From: Tetrastigma voinierianum
Lineage: Eukaryota; Streptophyta; Magnoliopsida; Vitales; Vitaceae
Assembly (NCBI GenBank): GCA_016808115.1
Contig: JAEQBH010003943.1
Location: 186,001-250,000 of the forward strand
Direction of reading: 5' to 3'
DNA: 64,000 bases
A model generated the notes under the pieces. The model ran no database searches. It worked only from the letters and a program-made list of their open reading frames with translations, and had not been told where the DNA came from. The position numbers were made by a program, and so were the translations under genes. Shown here one piece after another: positions 52,101-62,649 of this stretch. Position 1 is the first letter of the stretch. The number at the start of each line of letters is the position of its first letter.

Positions 52101-55100
52101 ATAGTCTCATTTCCAGCAGTAAATTATTTTATTGATATAAAAATTGATGTGGAGAAAGCATATTATCATAGCCATATATTGAACTCTTCTGATTAGCCAT
52201 ATAAACTCTTGAAGAAAGAAGTGGAGAAGAATACAAGAGAGAACCAAGGCAGTTATTTTACCATTAAAAACTTTGTTTCTCCGTTTATCAAAGAAGTCTG
52301 AGTGATGGAATGACCTTAGGTTTTAGTCAGATAATATTTGCCACTGTATAGTTTCAGAAGGAGATTCTCTTATGTGAACATCTGAGGTTGAATATTAGTT
52401 CTGAGAAGAGGGCTCTGTTTTTTATTGTTTTTGAGATTATGGCATCATATAATCATCTCTTTCCAGTTATTTGTTAACATATCTTTGGCTGAAGAATTCT
52501 GACATGATCTTATCAATCCTCATGTTTGTAAACAGTCGTACTTTGTTCATATGACAGGCGCCACATTGGCATCAAGACATCTCTCAAAGTTCTGAAATGG
52601 TGTTCCTCCTTTGTGGAGGTTGTGACATTTCATAGTTAATCCCCATTAACTGGTTTAATTCTAAATCACAAATCTGATTCTGACAGATATTGTATATTCA
52701 TATCAGTCTTTAAATGTAAATCTGTACCTTAGATATGTCATGAGTGTAGCTCTTTTGCCCCAGTGTCAGTATGCGGTGGGTTCTTTGAGTGGACGTGATA
52801 ATGGGACAACCTAATCATGGATGTTGAAGCCTATATGTTCTGGTATCAAACTCTCATAGGCACTTCTTTTATTGATACCGCCTGTTAACATATATGTGAT
52901 TTCTGGTGTTGCCATTTTTCTAATGAACCATGTGGTGATATCTCACCAGATTACATGTTCAATGTTAGCCACCACTTTAGTATTATAGCAATCTTCCTTC
53001 AAGTCACTGTTGTGTTTTTATCTAATCATGTCGTCCCTTCCTTGATCTTAATTTATTAGTATAATTGCATTAACATAATCATATAAAATCATTTGAAATA
53101 ACCTCACACTTCAAAGTATGTGACCATACCAACACCTGTCACTTCTATGTGCTTTATCACATTGAAGTTGATGATATTATGGAAAACTAAGCGATTTAAT
53201 TTAATTAAGCTGAAAGAAAAAAAAGAAAAGACCAAAGTCTTCAGAAAGATATGTGTATGGGGACATGATCTCTAGGTCGGGTTCACTCTTGATGACATGT
53301 GAGAGAGGAAGTAAATCTTTGAGAACTGAAAGCTTCTGTTTACAGGACTACCACTGTGCTTTGTGAGGCAATCCCCTTCAATAATCTGGGACCAAGTTTT
53401 ATCTTGTTTCACTTGCTGTGTGTTTTCCATTTCACCTTTGTTCTCTACAGGTGCCCACTGGTGGTTCATGATAATTCATCGGTTTGTACTCTCAAACCAG
53501 AGATACCACATGGAAATTTTCATCATTTGGATTTGAGATGACCCACATTGATGATCACTAGTTTAGTAGTTGTGATCTAAGTGACTCTAGAAAAGCTTCA
53601 ATGTAATTCATTCAGTGCAACGATGTATTACCATTTATTAAAATCATTTATTTTTAAACTATTAGAAGTTATGTTGATATCTTCCACTTATTTTCGTATA
53701 CTTTGTTTTACAGACATATGTTGAGTTGTTTAGATCAACGATATTGTATACAATTAAATTGTTGGTGTGTGTGAGCCTTCAACATAAATGAAAGGTGTTG
53801 TCCTAAGTTAACATGTTGAGATTGCCTATAGTGAATAACAGTGTATAAATATCTATATATCATTTACAGTTCCTGTTCCATTAAATGTAAAAGTTTGGAC
53901 ATTAACATTTCTGGCTTCAGTTAAATGTGATAAAAATATAAAGACCTCATTTCAGTACAATAGAGTCTATTGGGTGGCCAATTCAAGTGATGTGTCTTTT
54001 TGCAAACTATTAAATTAAAATTCTTTGTGCGATCTTACTTTTCTTTGTTAAGAGTTAAAACATCCTTCAACATGGTTCTCTCTAGGACAAAGCGTGAGTT
54101 CTTTGAAAAATTGAGTTCTAATTTTTGTTTGATCATCAATTAAATCTTGATGAATACAGTCATGGTATAAATGTTTATTCATTTATTTTATGTTAATTTT
54201 ATTTCAGTTTATATTTATCAAATAATTTAATTAGTTTTATGTTTTTATTATGGATTGGAGTTGGAAGAAAGACCTTGGATTTTGATCAGATTAAATTATA
54301 TCATCTGAGGTTACATCATTATTGATACCTAATTTAAGTTGATCTTGATTATTGATTGATTATTATAATATTAGAAAGTATTTGGATATGTGGCAGAAAG
54401 AAGAAAAGAAAAAACAGAGTTTTAAATCAGGCAGGTGCTGTTGCATTCTTGTAATACGAGAAATGTTGTGTGAGAAATATATGAGAGGTTCAGATGAAAA
54501 AAGAATGACAATGAAGAGAAATTTAGTAAATAAGAAAGATTTGGATGATTGTGAACAAAATTTCAGAAGAAACTTGGAAAGCTCAAGGTGTTGACGTGAT
54601 ATGATAATTTGGAGGAGAAATAGATGAGCAAGCAGAGATGATTTAGATACATGTTGTTCAACTACCTTCAGATATTACGAGATCAAGGAAGACTATGCGA
54701 TTCTAGTGCATAACGAAGAATTTACCAGTTGAAGTTAATCCATCGTACCTTGTTCCAATGATATCACGAAAAGATTAGCAGATGGATTGGTATACGTACG
54801 ATGAAAAACATATCTTTATTCAAATTGATTTTAATAGTTTAATTATTGATTTGTATCAAAATGCTTGTAAATCAACTGTTAGGTACATGTAATGTTGAAT
54901 ATATTTAATTCAATAAATTTTATTTTTAACTATATATATATATATATATCTTACTATATATATATATATATATATTTTATAATAGGGCTCCTAAAGTAAG
55001 GGCCGGCCCTGTTTGGTAGTCAATTTTTTTTAAAAATATTATAAAATTTTAATTTTAAATATTATTGTGATTGTCCCTTCAATGATTTTACAAATTTTCT

Positions 55101-55500
55101 ATTTTATAATTCTTTTTATCAAAAAACATTTATTTCAATTTTTTGGCATGCTATGCTTATAGAAATTATGGTGCATGTAGATAACGTATTTCATGACATC
55201 TAATGATGAAAATGTATATTACATTTTATTATCCAATATATATAAGAAATGGTAGAAGAAATCCATTCCTTCCAACCCATTTGGATTCCATCAAATATTG
55301 GCAGTGGATGTATGAGAGATCTAGAAAAAGGAAATCTTTTTACCTTATTAGCATGTGTCCTTCAGTGATCTTGATCTTTAGGGTAAATGAATGAAGGAGA
55401 GACCTAGAAAAATGGCAAAACTGGAGGAGGCACGAAAGTGAGAAAGCTTGTTGTTTCGGGTATGAGCAATCAAACCTTTGTGCCTCCCTCCCACCGTTTT
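46150..55500. other. Long unassigned, probably repeat-derived region
   Basis: About 9 kb with only short ORFs and no domain I can name on either strand. A few minus-strand stretches (for example around 51,970-51,850) vaguely resemble the linker before a copia reverse transcriptase, but not enough to call. A TA-rich tract lies at 54,931-54,975. Ancient, mutated retroelement sequence is the likeliest content. Confidence 0.4.
54931..54975. repeat. TA microsatellite, interrupted
   Basis: Two (TA)n runs separated by CTTAC. Confidence 0.9.
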
Positions 55501-55564
55501 TTGTTTTTTCCTATTTTCATTTGAGGTTTGTAGTTAAATAAAGAAAAATAAAGAAATGAGGTAG

Positions 55565-55831
55565 ATGATGACGTTTTAAGAAAACATCAATTTTTATGTT
55601 TTTTTAATGATATTGTAGAAGCATCAAGATTGAGTTTAAATCATATTTTATATCTAAATAAAACACTTCGAACTATGACGCCTTTGAAAAACATCATAAA
55701 AATAAAAAAAATTCACAAGACAATGACGCATTAAATTGATGTCATTGTACATTTACTCATAATTAGATAATGACATTTTTTTTAAAATGTCGTTGTTTGA
55801 AGCGTTATAAACTTTCATTTTTGTAGTAGTG
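55565..55831. mobile_element. CACTA-like terminus
   Basis: Ends TTTTTGTAGTAGTG (55,818-55,831), the inverse of CACTACTACAAAAA. It is preceded by subterminal motifs such as GATGACGTTTTAAG, AATGACGCATTAAATTGATG and AATGACATTTTTTTTAAAA, typical of CACTA ends. The other end is unknown; CACAACTACAAAAAA at about 51,214 is a weak candidate. Confidence 0.5.
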
Positions 55832-56563
55832 TGAAGATTTTCATCTTTTTGTTGTGAGGGTCTCTTGAATAATTCGTTCAGCATCTGAAGGCGTCTTTGA
55901 ATAAGGCTAGTTTCAACGTATAGAGGCGTCTTGAAATAATCTGTGTGGGATGAATTATCATCTGAATCGGGAGAAAGCTACTGAGGATGATGAATTTCTG
56001 TAAAACCTTATTTGTGTGCTGAGGCTCAGAGCTGAGATTCTTGGGTTAAGTTAAAAAAATTTCCGTAAATCTGAGCAAGTGTTGGATGGTATTAAGCAGC
56101 TTTTTAGTCAGCCTGATACTTCTCTTAAAAGCACTATCAAATGAGCTCTTAACGTTATGAAACTGAAATATAACATCTTTCTGCAAAGCCCATAAATTAT
56201 TCTACTCTTTTTCCTCTTTAATAAAAAGTGTCCCCAGATATGTATGACTGATTCACCATAGAGCCCTGTAGAAGAAAGGTATCTCTCTTTAGATGAAGTT
56301 TCCTAATATGGGGCTTGAAGCTATCAAATGACTGTTCTAATAAAGCTACTTTCATGCAAGAATAATTTTAATGGTTAACAATCCATCTACTTTTTTCTGA
56401 ATGAACACGACCCTTTATTTTTGAATGAACTCACCGGGGTTAAGGATCCGTTGGTTTCTGATGTTCTAAATAATTTTAGGTTCTTAAAAAAAAAAAAAAA
56501 ACATATTTGATAACGATGTGTTTATATTTTATATTTTAAAGAACAAAAAAAAGTACTTTCAAA

Positions 56564-56767
56564 CAGGGGTGGAGCCAGGATTCAATTCTGAGTGGAAGAA
56601 GTTTAAGTTACATAAATAGCTATGATTCAATTGTTGAATATTTACATAGCTCATTCGGGGCAAAGTGCCGGACCTGGTTTTGAATCACCCTATCTACAAA
56701 GGGATTTAAAAAAAAAAAAAAAAAAAATTCAGTGGGGGCTATGCCCCCTTAGGTGACTCCACCCCTG
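56564..56767. mobile_element. hAT-type MITE
   Basis: The left end CAGGGGTGGAGCCA and the inverted right end CAGGGGTGGAGTCA match except at one position. The 8-bp flanks CTTTCAAA (56,556-56,563) and CCTTCAAA (56,768-56,775) are a near-perfect target duplication, the size hAT elements make. The element is 204 bp, non-coding, with an internal poly(A) run. Confidence 0.85.
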
Positions 56768-57451
56768 CCTTCAAATAATATTTTAAAATTATTTTTACTT
56801 GTTTTTATGAATTTAAAAAAAAAATCATATAAACACTAAATATAATTTTTTTTTCAAACGTAACTAAAAACATTAAAAATATTTCAAGTTTTCAATTTTT
56901 TTTTATTCTAACATTAATAAGAGTTTTTAGAACATTTTTTTTACAACTAAATACTTTAATTATAATATTATAATTCTTTTTATTTGAACTTGAATTTGGG
57001 ACCATTCCTTTTCCTATATCCCGTCTTTTTGAAACGTTGAAGACTCTATCATTTGAGTTAGGCATTTGGAACAATTTTTAGAACAATTTTAATTATTGTT
57101 TCCCTAAAATTGGTTTTTGAAAATGATTATTAATCAACATATGTTTGCTGGTTTAAAAGATTATTTCGTAATTAAAATTACAATGACTATAAAAGTAATA
57201 GTCGTCCTTGTCACATCCCAGTTCGGGAAAAGTTGTTAATATATCTAATAAGAGCGGTTTAAAGTGGTGAGCCCTTTAATTCAAGACATCTGTCATCCAC
57301 CATCCATGAGGCAAAAACATGTGTGAAGAAAGGTGAAAAAAAAAAAGAGAAAAAAAGAAAAAAGAAAAAGGAGAACATGGTCTTATTTCAGAGCGACTGT
57401 TTATTCTGTTCTGAGTTGTTGAGTCTCAGTATCATTTCCCTCTCTTGCAGT

Positions 57452-58577
57452 ATGTGTTTCAAAGAAATCGTAAGTACAGACAAACAGGTTTTCAACTCTC
57501 AATTACACACTTGTTGTTCGTGGAAATCTGAATTCATTTTCTTATGTTATCTCTGTTTTCATTCTTTGAGGTTAGGGTTTTTGAAAGAATTGGTTTTCCT
57601 TGATTCTATTGATTCACCCGTAGGTCATATATATAATATTACAAACTAAAAGTCTGGCTACAGTTATGCGTACAAGGTATAAATATGGCTATAATATGGC
57701 AATTATACCATTGATGGCTATAATATGGCAATTATACCATTGACCAAATCAAGCTATAAATATGACTATAATATGGCAATTATACCATTGACCAAATCAG
57801 AATATACATATTCTAAAAATGGAAGATTAGATATTCTAGTATAATCTTAATAGTTTTCCTTGCAGAGCTATTTTCTAGGAGGAGCCAGTGGCGACGGTAG
57901 CGGCGGAAGTTCCAAAGGAGGAAGGAATCAAGGTCATGGTGTTTTAGCTGCTAAGAGTGGTGAAACAAATGATTCGGAGTCACTAAGGAGTGCCAAAAAT
58001 GTCGCTGCTGATGGTGGAAATTACAACAACAAGGGAAGACGAAATCAAAATCAAGGTGGTGGGTATGCTAAAAATATTGGTGGCGGAGGAGGAGGCGGCG
58101 GAGGAAGTTTCAAAGGAGGAAAGAATCAAGATCATGGTGTTGTAGCTGCTAAGAGTGGTGGGGGAAATCAAAATCAAGATAGTGGGGATGATAAAAATAT
58201 TGGCGGCGGCCGCAGCGGTTGCAGTAGCGTTGAAAACAAAGGAGGGGAGCAGCGCCAGGAAAACGTGGAAGACGATGCTAATGGTGGTGGTGGTAGAAAC
58301 CATAATGGCCATGGAGACGAGAAAGCTGAGGAAGGAGGTGGGGATAGGAAGCACATGGAACCAAAGCAACAGAACGGAGAATATTCCGACGAAGCAGAGC
58401 CGTCCAACAACTCCGGCGACGAACCCCCGGGTGAAGCGAACCTCCATCACTACTCGGGGCCACGGCCGGCGGAAATCAACTACTCCCCTGCCCCCGGTGG
58501 TGCGGCCATATCCGGTGGCTAATTCTTACTTGCATTTCTTTGTTGAAGAGAAGACCAGTGGATGCAACATCATGTGA
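57452..58577 (+). pseudogene. HIPP-type Gly-rich locus, frameshifted before its CaaX box
   Basis: A possible first exon 57452-57469 (MCFKEI, then donor GTAAGT) joins an acceptor (CTTGCAG) and exon 2 from 57866, in phase. Exon 2 has three imperfect copies of a KGG-N-Q-(D/G/N)-(H/Q)-G unit followed by AAKSG or AKNIGG. The end contains the HIPP-type AEINYSP block. The frame then stops at 58522. In the next frame the true family ending (RPYPVANSYLHFF, finishing CNIM at 58577) follows, so one base seems missing near 58,507. No HMA domain is seen upstream. The start MCF and tail motifs match the minus-strand gene at 34.6-35.3 kb. As written the product (about 224 residues) lacks the prenylation box. 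Sequencing error or recent decay are both possible. Confidence 0.6.
57682..57802. repeat. Triplicated TATAATATGGCAATTATACC unit
   Basis: CTATAATATGGCAATTATACC followed by ATTGA occurs three times, at about 57,689, 57,718 and 57,767, with a longer shared flank (GACCAAATCA) after the last two. It lies within the proposed intron of the Gly-rich locus. Confidence 0.9.
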
Positions 58578-58756
58578 ATGTGCGTCGCCACAAGAATATA
58601 TAGCAAATGTGCATACGCTATGTATAACTTTGAAATGGGTTAAAGAATTTTTATTAGCCATCTGATTCCAAAGTACAAACACTTATCTTGAACTGTTTTT
58701 TAATTAATAACCGTGGTTAAATCGAGTGATCTAAGAAGATTTGAAGTGATCACAAC

Positions 58757-59091
58757 GGGTGTAAATGAGTAACGTTACTCTAGCTCAAGCATTGAATACT
58801 CGAATCTGATTTGGAGTTAATCGAACTCGAGTTTGAGTAACTCAAGTAGCTTGTCTAGTCGAGTTCGAACATTACAATACTTGACTCGAGCTGCTCATCA
58901 AGTTAATCGAGTTGATTTCGAGTTGAGTTCGATTATAATTATTTATTAATTTTTTTAATTAATTCGAGTTTTGTTGAGTTGAGTTTCGAGTATTTGAAGA
59001 AAAAAGAAGGCTTGATCAAGTTCGAGTTTCAAATTTTTTAATCAAGTCAAGTTTAAGCTTGACTCAATATCGACTCGACTCGATTACACCC
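58757..59091. mobile_element. Short inverted-terminus element rich in GAGTTCGAG
   Basis: Starts GGGTGTAAATGAGT and ends ACTCGATTACACCC, giving short terminal inverted repeats. The interior is full of CGAGTT / AACTCG variants on both strands, able to fold extensively. It resembles common plant foldback or MITE repeats. No certain target duplication. Confidence 0.55.
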
Positions 59092-59404
59092 CTATTAACC
59101 ACTAGGAGCAAACCCCAAGCCAAACCAAACTCGACTTGAGAACTTGTCTTGAAATGCATTTTTGATAATCATGGGTGACTAATCTCACAAACCTAAAGTT
59201 AAATGATCAAATAAATCCTCAAGAGATTCTAAGAAGACTCGAAATGATGATGATGAAAAAGCAAAGCAGGCTAGACCACCTGAACTGACAACTTGTCTTA
59301 AACTTGTAACTTCTTGTTAAATGAACCTATGAACTTTGGATCAAAAATCACTAGCATCGTTTGGTCGATTCTTAATTATTTCCTAAAATAAATATGATAT
59401 TGTC

Positions 59405-59792
59405 TTTTGTTGTTTTGTAACCCGAATTTGATTTTGGGCTTATGTTCGACCCGAAGGCCCGCAATACGACTTTTGTGAAAAGAAAAAATTGAGAAAACCT
59501 TAGGGATATGTTGTGGTAGTAGAGAGGCTAGAATTTGTTAGGCTAGAGCTTGTAACCCTAACTAATCCAAATAAGTCAGGGGCTTGCCTGTGGTATGGAC
59601 CTTTGGCGACCATTTTCACGTTTATATAAACACACATTAAGGTTTATTCCCTATAAACCGCAATTTGTAATTTCTCTTAGATTCATAATGAAACTTTCTC
59701 CTCGCCCGTGGTTTTTTCCTGTAAGGGTTTCCACGTAAATATGATGTTTTTCTTTATTTTCGTATTTATTTATTGTGCCATTGTTCATAACA
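59405..59792 (+). repeat. Copia-C 5' LTR
   Basis: The right border is clear, because ATAACA is followed by the primer site. Inside are a TATA box (TTTATATAAA at 59,621-59,630) and a downstream pyrimidine-rich stretch. The left border is approximate (a TG near 59,411). Confidence 0.7.
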
Positions 59793-59794
59793 AG

Positions 59795-59807
59795 TGGTAT
59801 CAAAGCC
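59795..59807 (+). other. Copia-C primer binding site (tRNA-Met type)
   Basis: TGGTATCAAAGCC, two bases after the LTR end, close to the usual copia site TGGTATCAGAGC. Confidence 0.8.
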
Positions 59808-61230
59808 ATTAGGTTTTTTCGATCTTATCAGTAGCATCATGAAATTGAAATTCACTTGTTTGGCCATGATGCAAATTTTCATTGTGGCAAGTTAAGATGC
59901 GTGTTATGCTCGTGCGGATGGATCTAGATGAAGCGTTGCTAGGGCTTGACAATATGTCGTCATCGTTAACAAAAGAGGAGAAAAAATGTAAGGATCGTAA
60001 AGCACTATCTCAGATTCACCTTCATTTATCAGATTAGATTACGCAGAGCGTTCTAAAGGAAGACTATCTTAGATGCTTTATATTTGAAGTTGGAAGAGTT
60101 ATGCATGACGAAAAGTCTTACGAGTAAGTTGCACTTGAAGTAGTGATTGTTTTCGCATCGTATGGCAGAAGCTACGTCTTTAGAAGAGCATCTTACGACC
60201 TTTAAAGAAATTGATGTAGATTTGGAAACTTTAAAGGTTAAATATGAAGAAGAAGATCTAGGGTTAATGTTGTTGTGTTCGCTTCCTAATTCGTATGCGA
60301 CTTTCAGAGATTCGATTTTATATAGTTGTGATACCCCAACCATAAATGAAGTCTATGAGGCTCTGTTTTCAAGGAGAAAATGAAGCAATTAATTGTAGGG
60401 CCTGAAGCACATGAAGATAGCCTGTTTGTATGTGGTAGGCCGCAAGAGAAGAATTTTGGTGAAGAATAGAGGAAAATGTCAAAATCCAGGAATTCTAATA
60501 AAATTTGCAATAATTGCAAGAAAAAAGGGCCACATCAAGAAGGAGTGTTTCAAGCTGCAGAATAGGGAGGATAAATTCGGGAACAATCAATGAGAGAAAT
60601 CTGGTGAAGCTAGTATTGTGGAATCAGATCAGACTGATGAAGAACTTCTGGTTGCATTAGATGTTGATTCAAGAGCTAGTGAGAATTGGATTTTAGATTC
60701 TGGTTGTACGTTTCTCATGACTCCTAATCGGGACTAGTTCTCTACATACGAGCCTATGCATAAAGGCTTGGTTTTGATGGGTAACAATGCATCTTGTAAG
60801 GTAGCAGGTATTGGGATAGTTCGCATTAGGATGTTTGATGGAGTAGTTCGTACTCTTGGTGACGTCAGACATGTTCCTAATTTGAAGAGGAATTTGATAT
60901 CCTTGAGTACTCTTGAAGAAAAATGGTACAAATACATCGGTGAAGGTGGAGTCCTGAAGATTAGTAAAGGAGCCCTAGTTGTGATGCAGGATTATCAAAA
61001 GATTGCCATGTTATATGTTATGCAGGGTGCTACTGTTACAGGAGATGTTGTTGTTGCATCTTGTTCATTATTAAAGGATGATATTACGAAACTCTGGCGC
61101 ATGCGTCTTGGGCACATGAGCGAAAACGGTATGGCAGAGTTGAGTAGAAGAGGACTCCTAGATGGGCAAAAAACAAGATGTGAGCACTGCATTTTTGGGA
61201 AACATAAGTGAGTTAGATTCTCTTCAAACA

Positions 61231-61905
61231 TTCATAACAAATGGTATCAGAGCTTCAGGTTGAAGATATTTTGAAGAACAAAAGATTACGAAGTACACAA
61301 GATGAAGATAAAAGGAATTCCCGTTCAAGGTGGAGTCAATTACGTTTTATCAAGATGTGATGGAATTTGATCAAATGTGAGATTATTTAGAATATGTCAC
61401 AAATTCCCTGTTAAGTGAAACCAATTCCTTTTTGTAAATAATATTTATAAGGATAATTCCTATTTTTTTATATTATTGTAATATTAGGTTTCCTTATAGA
61501 ATAAGGAAAGCTTTTAGGATTATTCCTATAAATATTTTGGGTCATGAAAGGAAAAAGTTATGAGAGAGATTTGGTGTGTGCATAGATGTAAGGGGTTTAA
61601 GGATTGAGAGTTTTGTGAGGTATTTTCTCAGTATTGTGGGCATCCTAGGGTTTTTTGATTTTTTGATTTTCCTAGTCGTTACAATACTTTGATACTCCAA
61701 TCTTGTACTCTGTGTTTTCAAGAATAATGGAAATATTCTCTCATCTATGGATGTAGGCATAATTGGCCGAACCATTTAAAACCTCTCGTGCATTTTATGA
61801 TGATTTCTTTTTCTTTGTATTCTTGAATTCATATTCTCGTCCACCAAAGCTTCCACGATTCATAACAAAGTGATGTGTTATCAACATTCAAGTCATGGGA
61901 ACCTA
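61231..61905 (+). mobile_element. LTR-bearing insertion in copia-C integrase
   Basis: TTCATAACAA occurs at 61,231 and again at 61,859. After the first copy comes a perfect primer site (TGGTATCAGAGC at 61,242) and a short leader. A long LTR-like stretch follows, with a TATAAAT-like string near 61,530 and a GGATGTAGGCATAATTGGCC block, ending TTCATAACA. This is PBS, leader and one LTR with no coding sequence, as in a TRIM/LARD-type derivative that lost its first LTR. Integrase homology resumes at about 61,906. Confidence 0.6.
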
Positions 61906-62649
61906 CAACATTCAAGTCAAAGGGGCTGCTTGACTATCTACATTTAGACCTTTAGGGACTTGCAAAGGTATCTTCTATGGGAGGTGCTACTTATATGTTG
62001 ACAATCATTGATGATTTCTCACGTAAGGTATGGGTATTCTTCCTGAAACATAAAAGTGATGTGTTTCAACATTCAAGGATTTGAAGACAATGATTGAGAA
62101 GCAAAAAGGGAGGCAAGTGAAGTGTCTTCGCACTGATAATGAGTTAGAGTTTTGTTCTAATGAGTTTAACACCCTTTACAATAAAGAGAGAATTGTTAAA
62201 CATCATACAGTTCGTCATACTCCACAAAAGAATGGTGTAGCGGAGCGTATGAATAGGACTTTGATGGAGAAGGTATGCTCTATGCTCGAGTTACTTAAAG
62301 TCTTTTTAGTGAGCGCATCCACTACTTGTTATTTGATAAATCGTTCTCCCTCAATTGCTATAGAGAAGAAGACTCCTCAAGAGGCATGGTCTAGTAGTCC
62401 TGCTACTCATTTAGATTTGAAAATTTTTGGATGCCCTGCTTATGCCCATGTTGATAATGGGAAGTTAGAACCTAGATCCATGAAGTGTATATTTCTTGGT
62501 TATAAATCTGGTGTGAAAGGTTATAAATTATGGTGTCCAGAAACCAAGAAATTGGTAATTAGAAGAGATGTGATTTTTGATGAGACTTCCATGATTCAAG
62601 TCTTAGCTATTAAAAATTCTAGTGTTGAGACTATAAAACCCGGGTAAAT

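Noticed and set aside
53140..53190. VDDIM on the + strand, resembling a reverse transcriptase YVDD box
   Set aside because: The flanking residues do not fit copia or gypsy reverse transcriptase and the frame stops at once.
51212..55831. A single 4.6 kb CACTA element from CACAACTACAAAAAA to TTTTTGTAGTAGTG
   Set aside because: The left end differs from the right by an insertion and no transposase or matching subterminal repeats were found on the left.
57983..58450. Minus-strand ORF at the third HIPP-type locus
   Set aside because: Antisense shadow of the Gly-rich frame.
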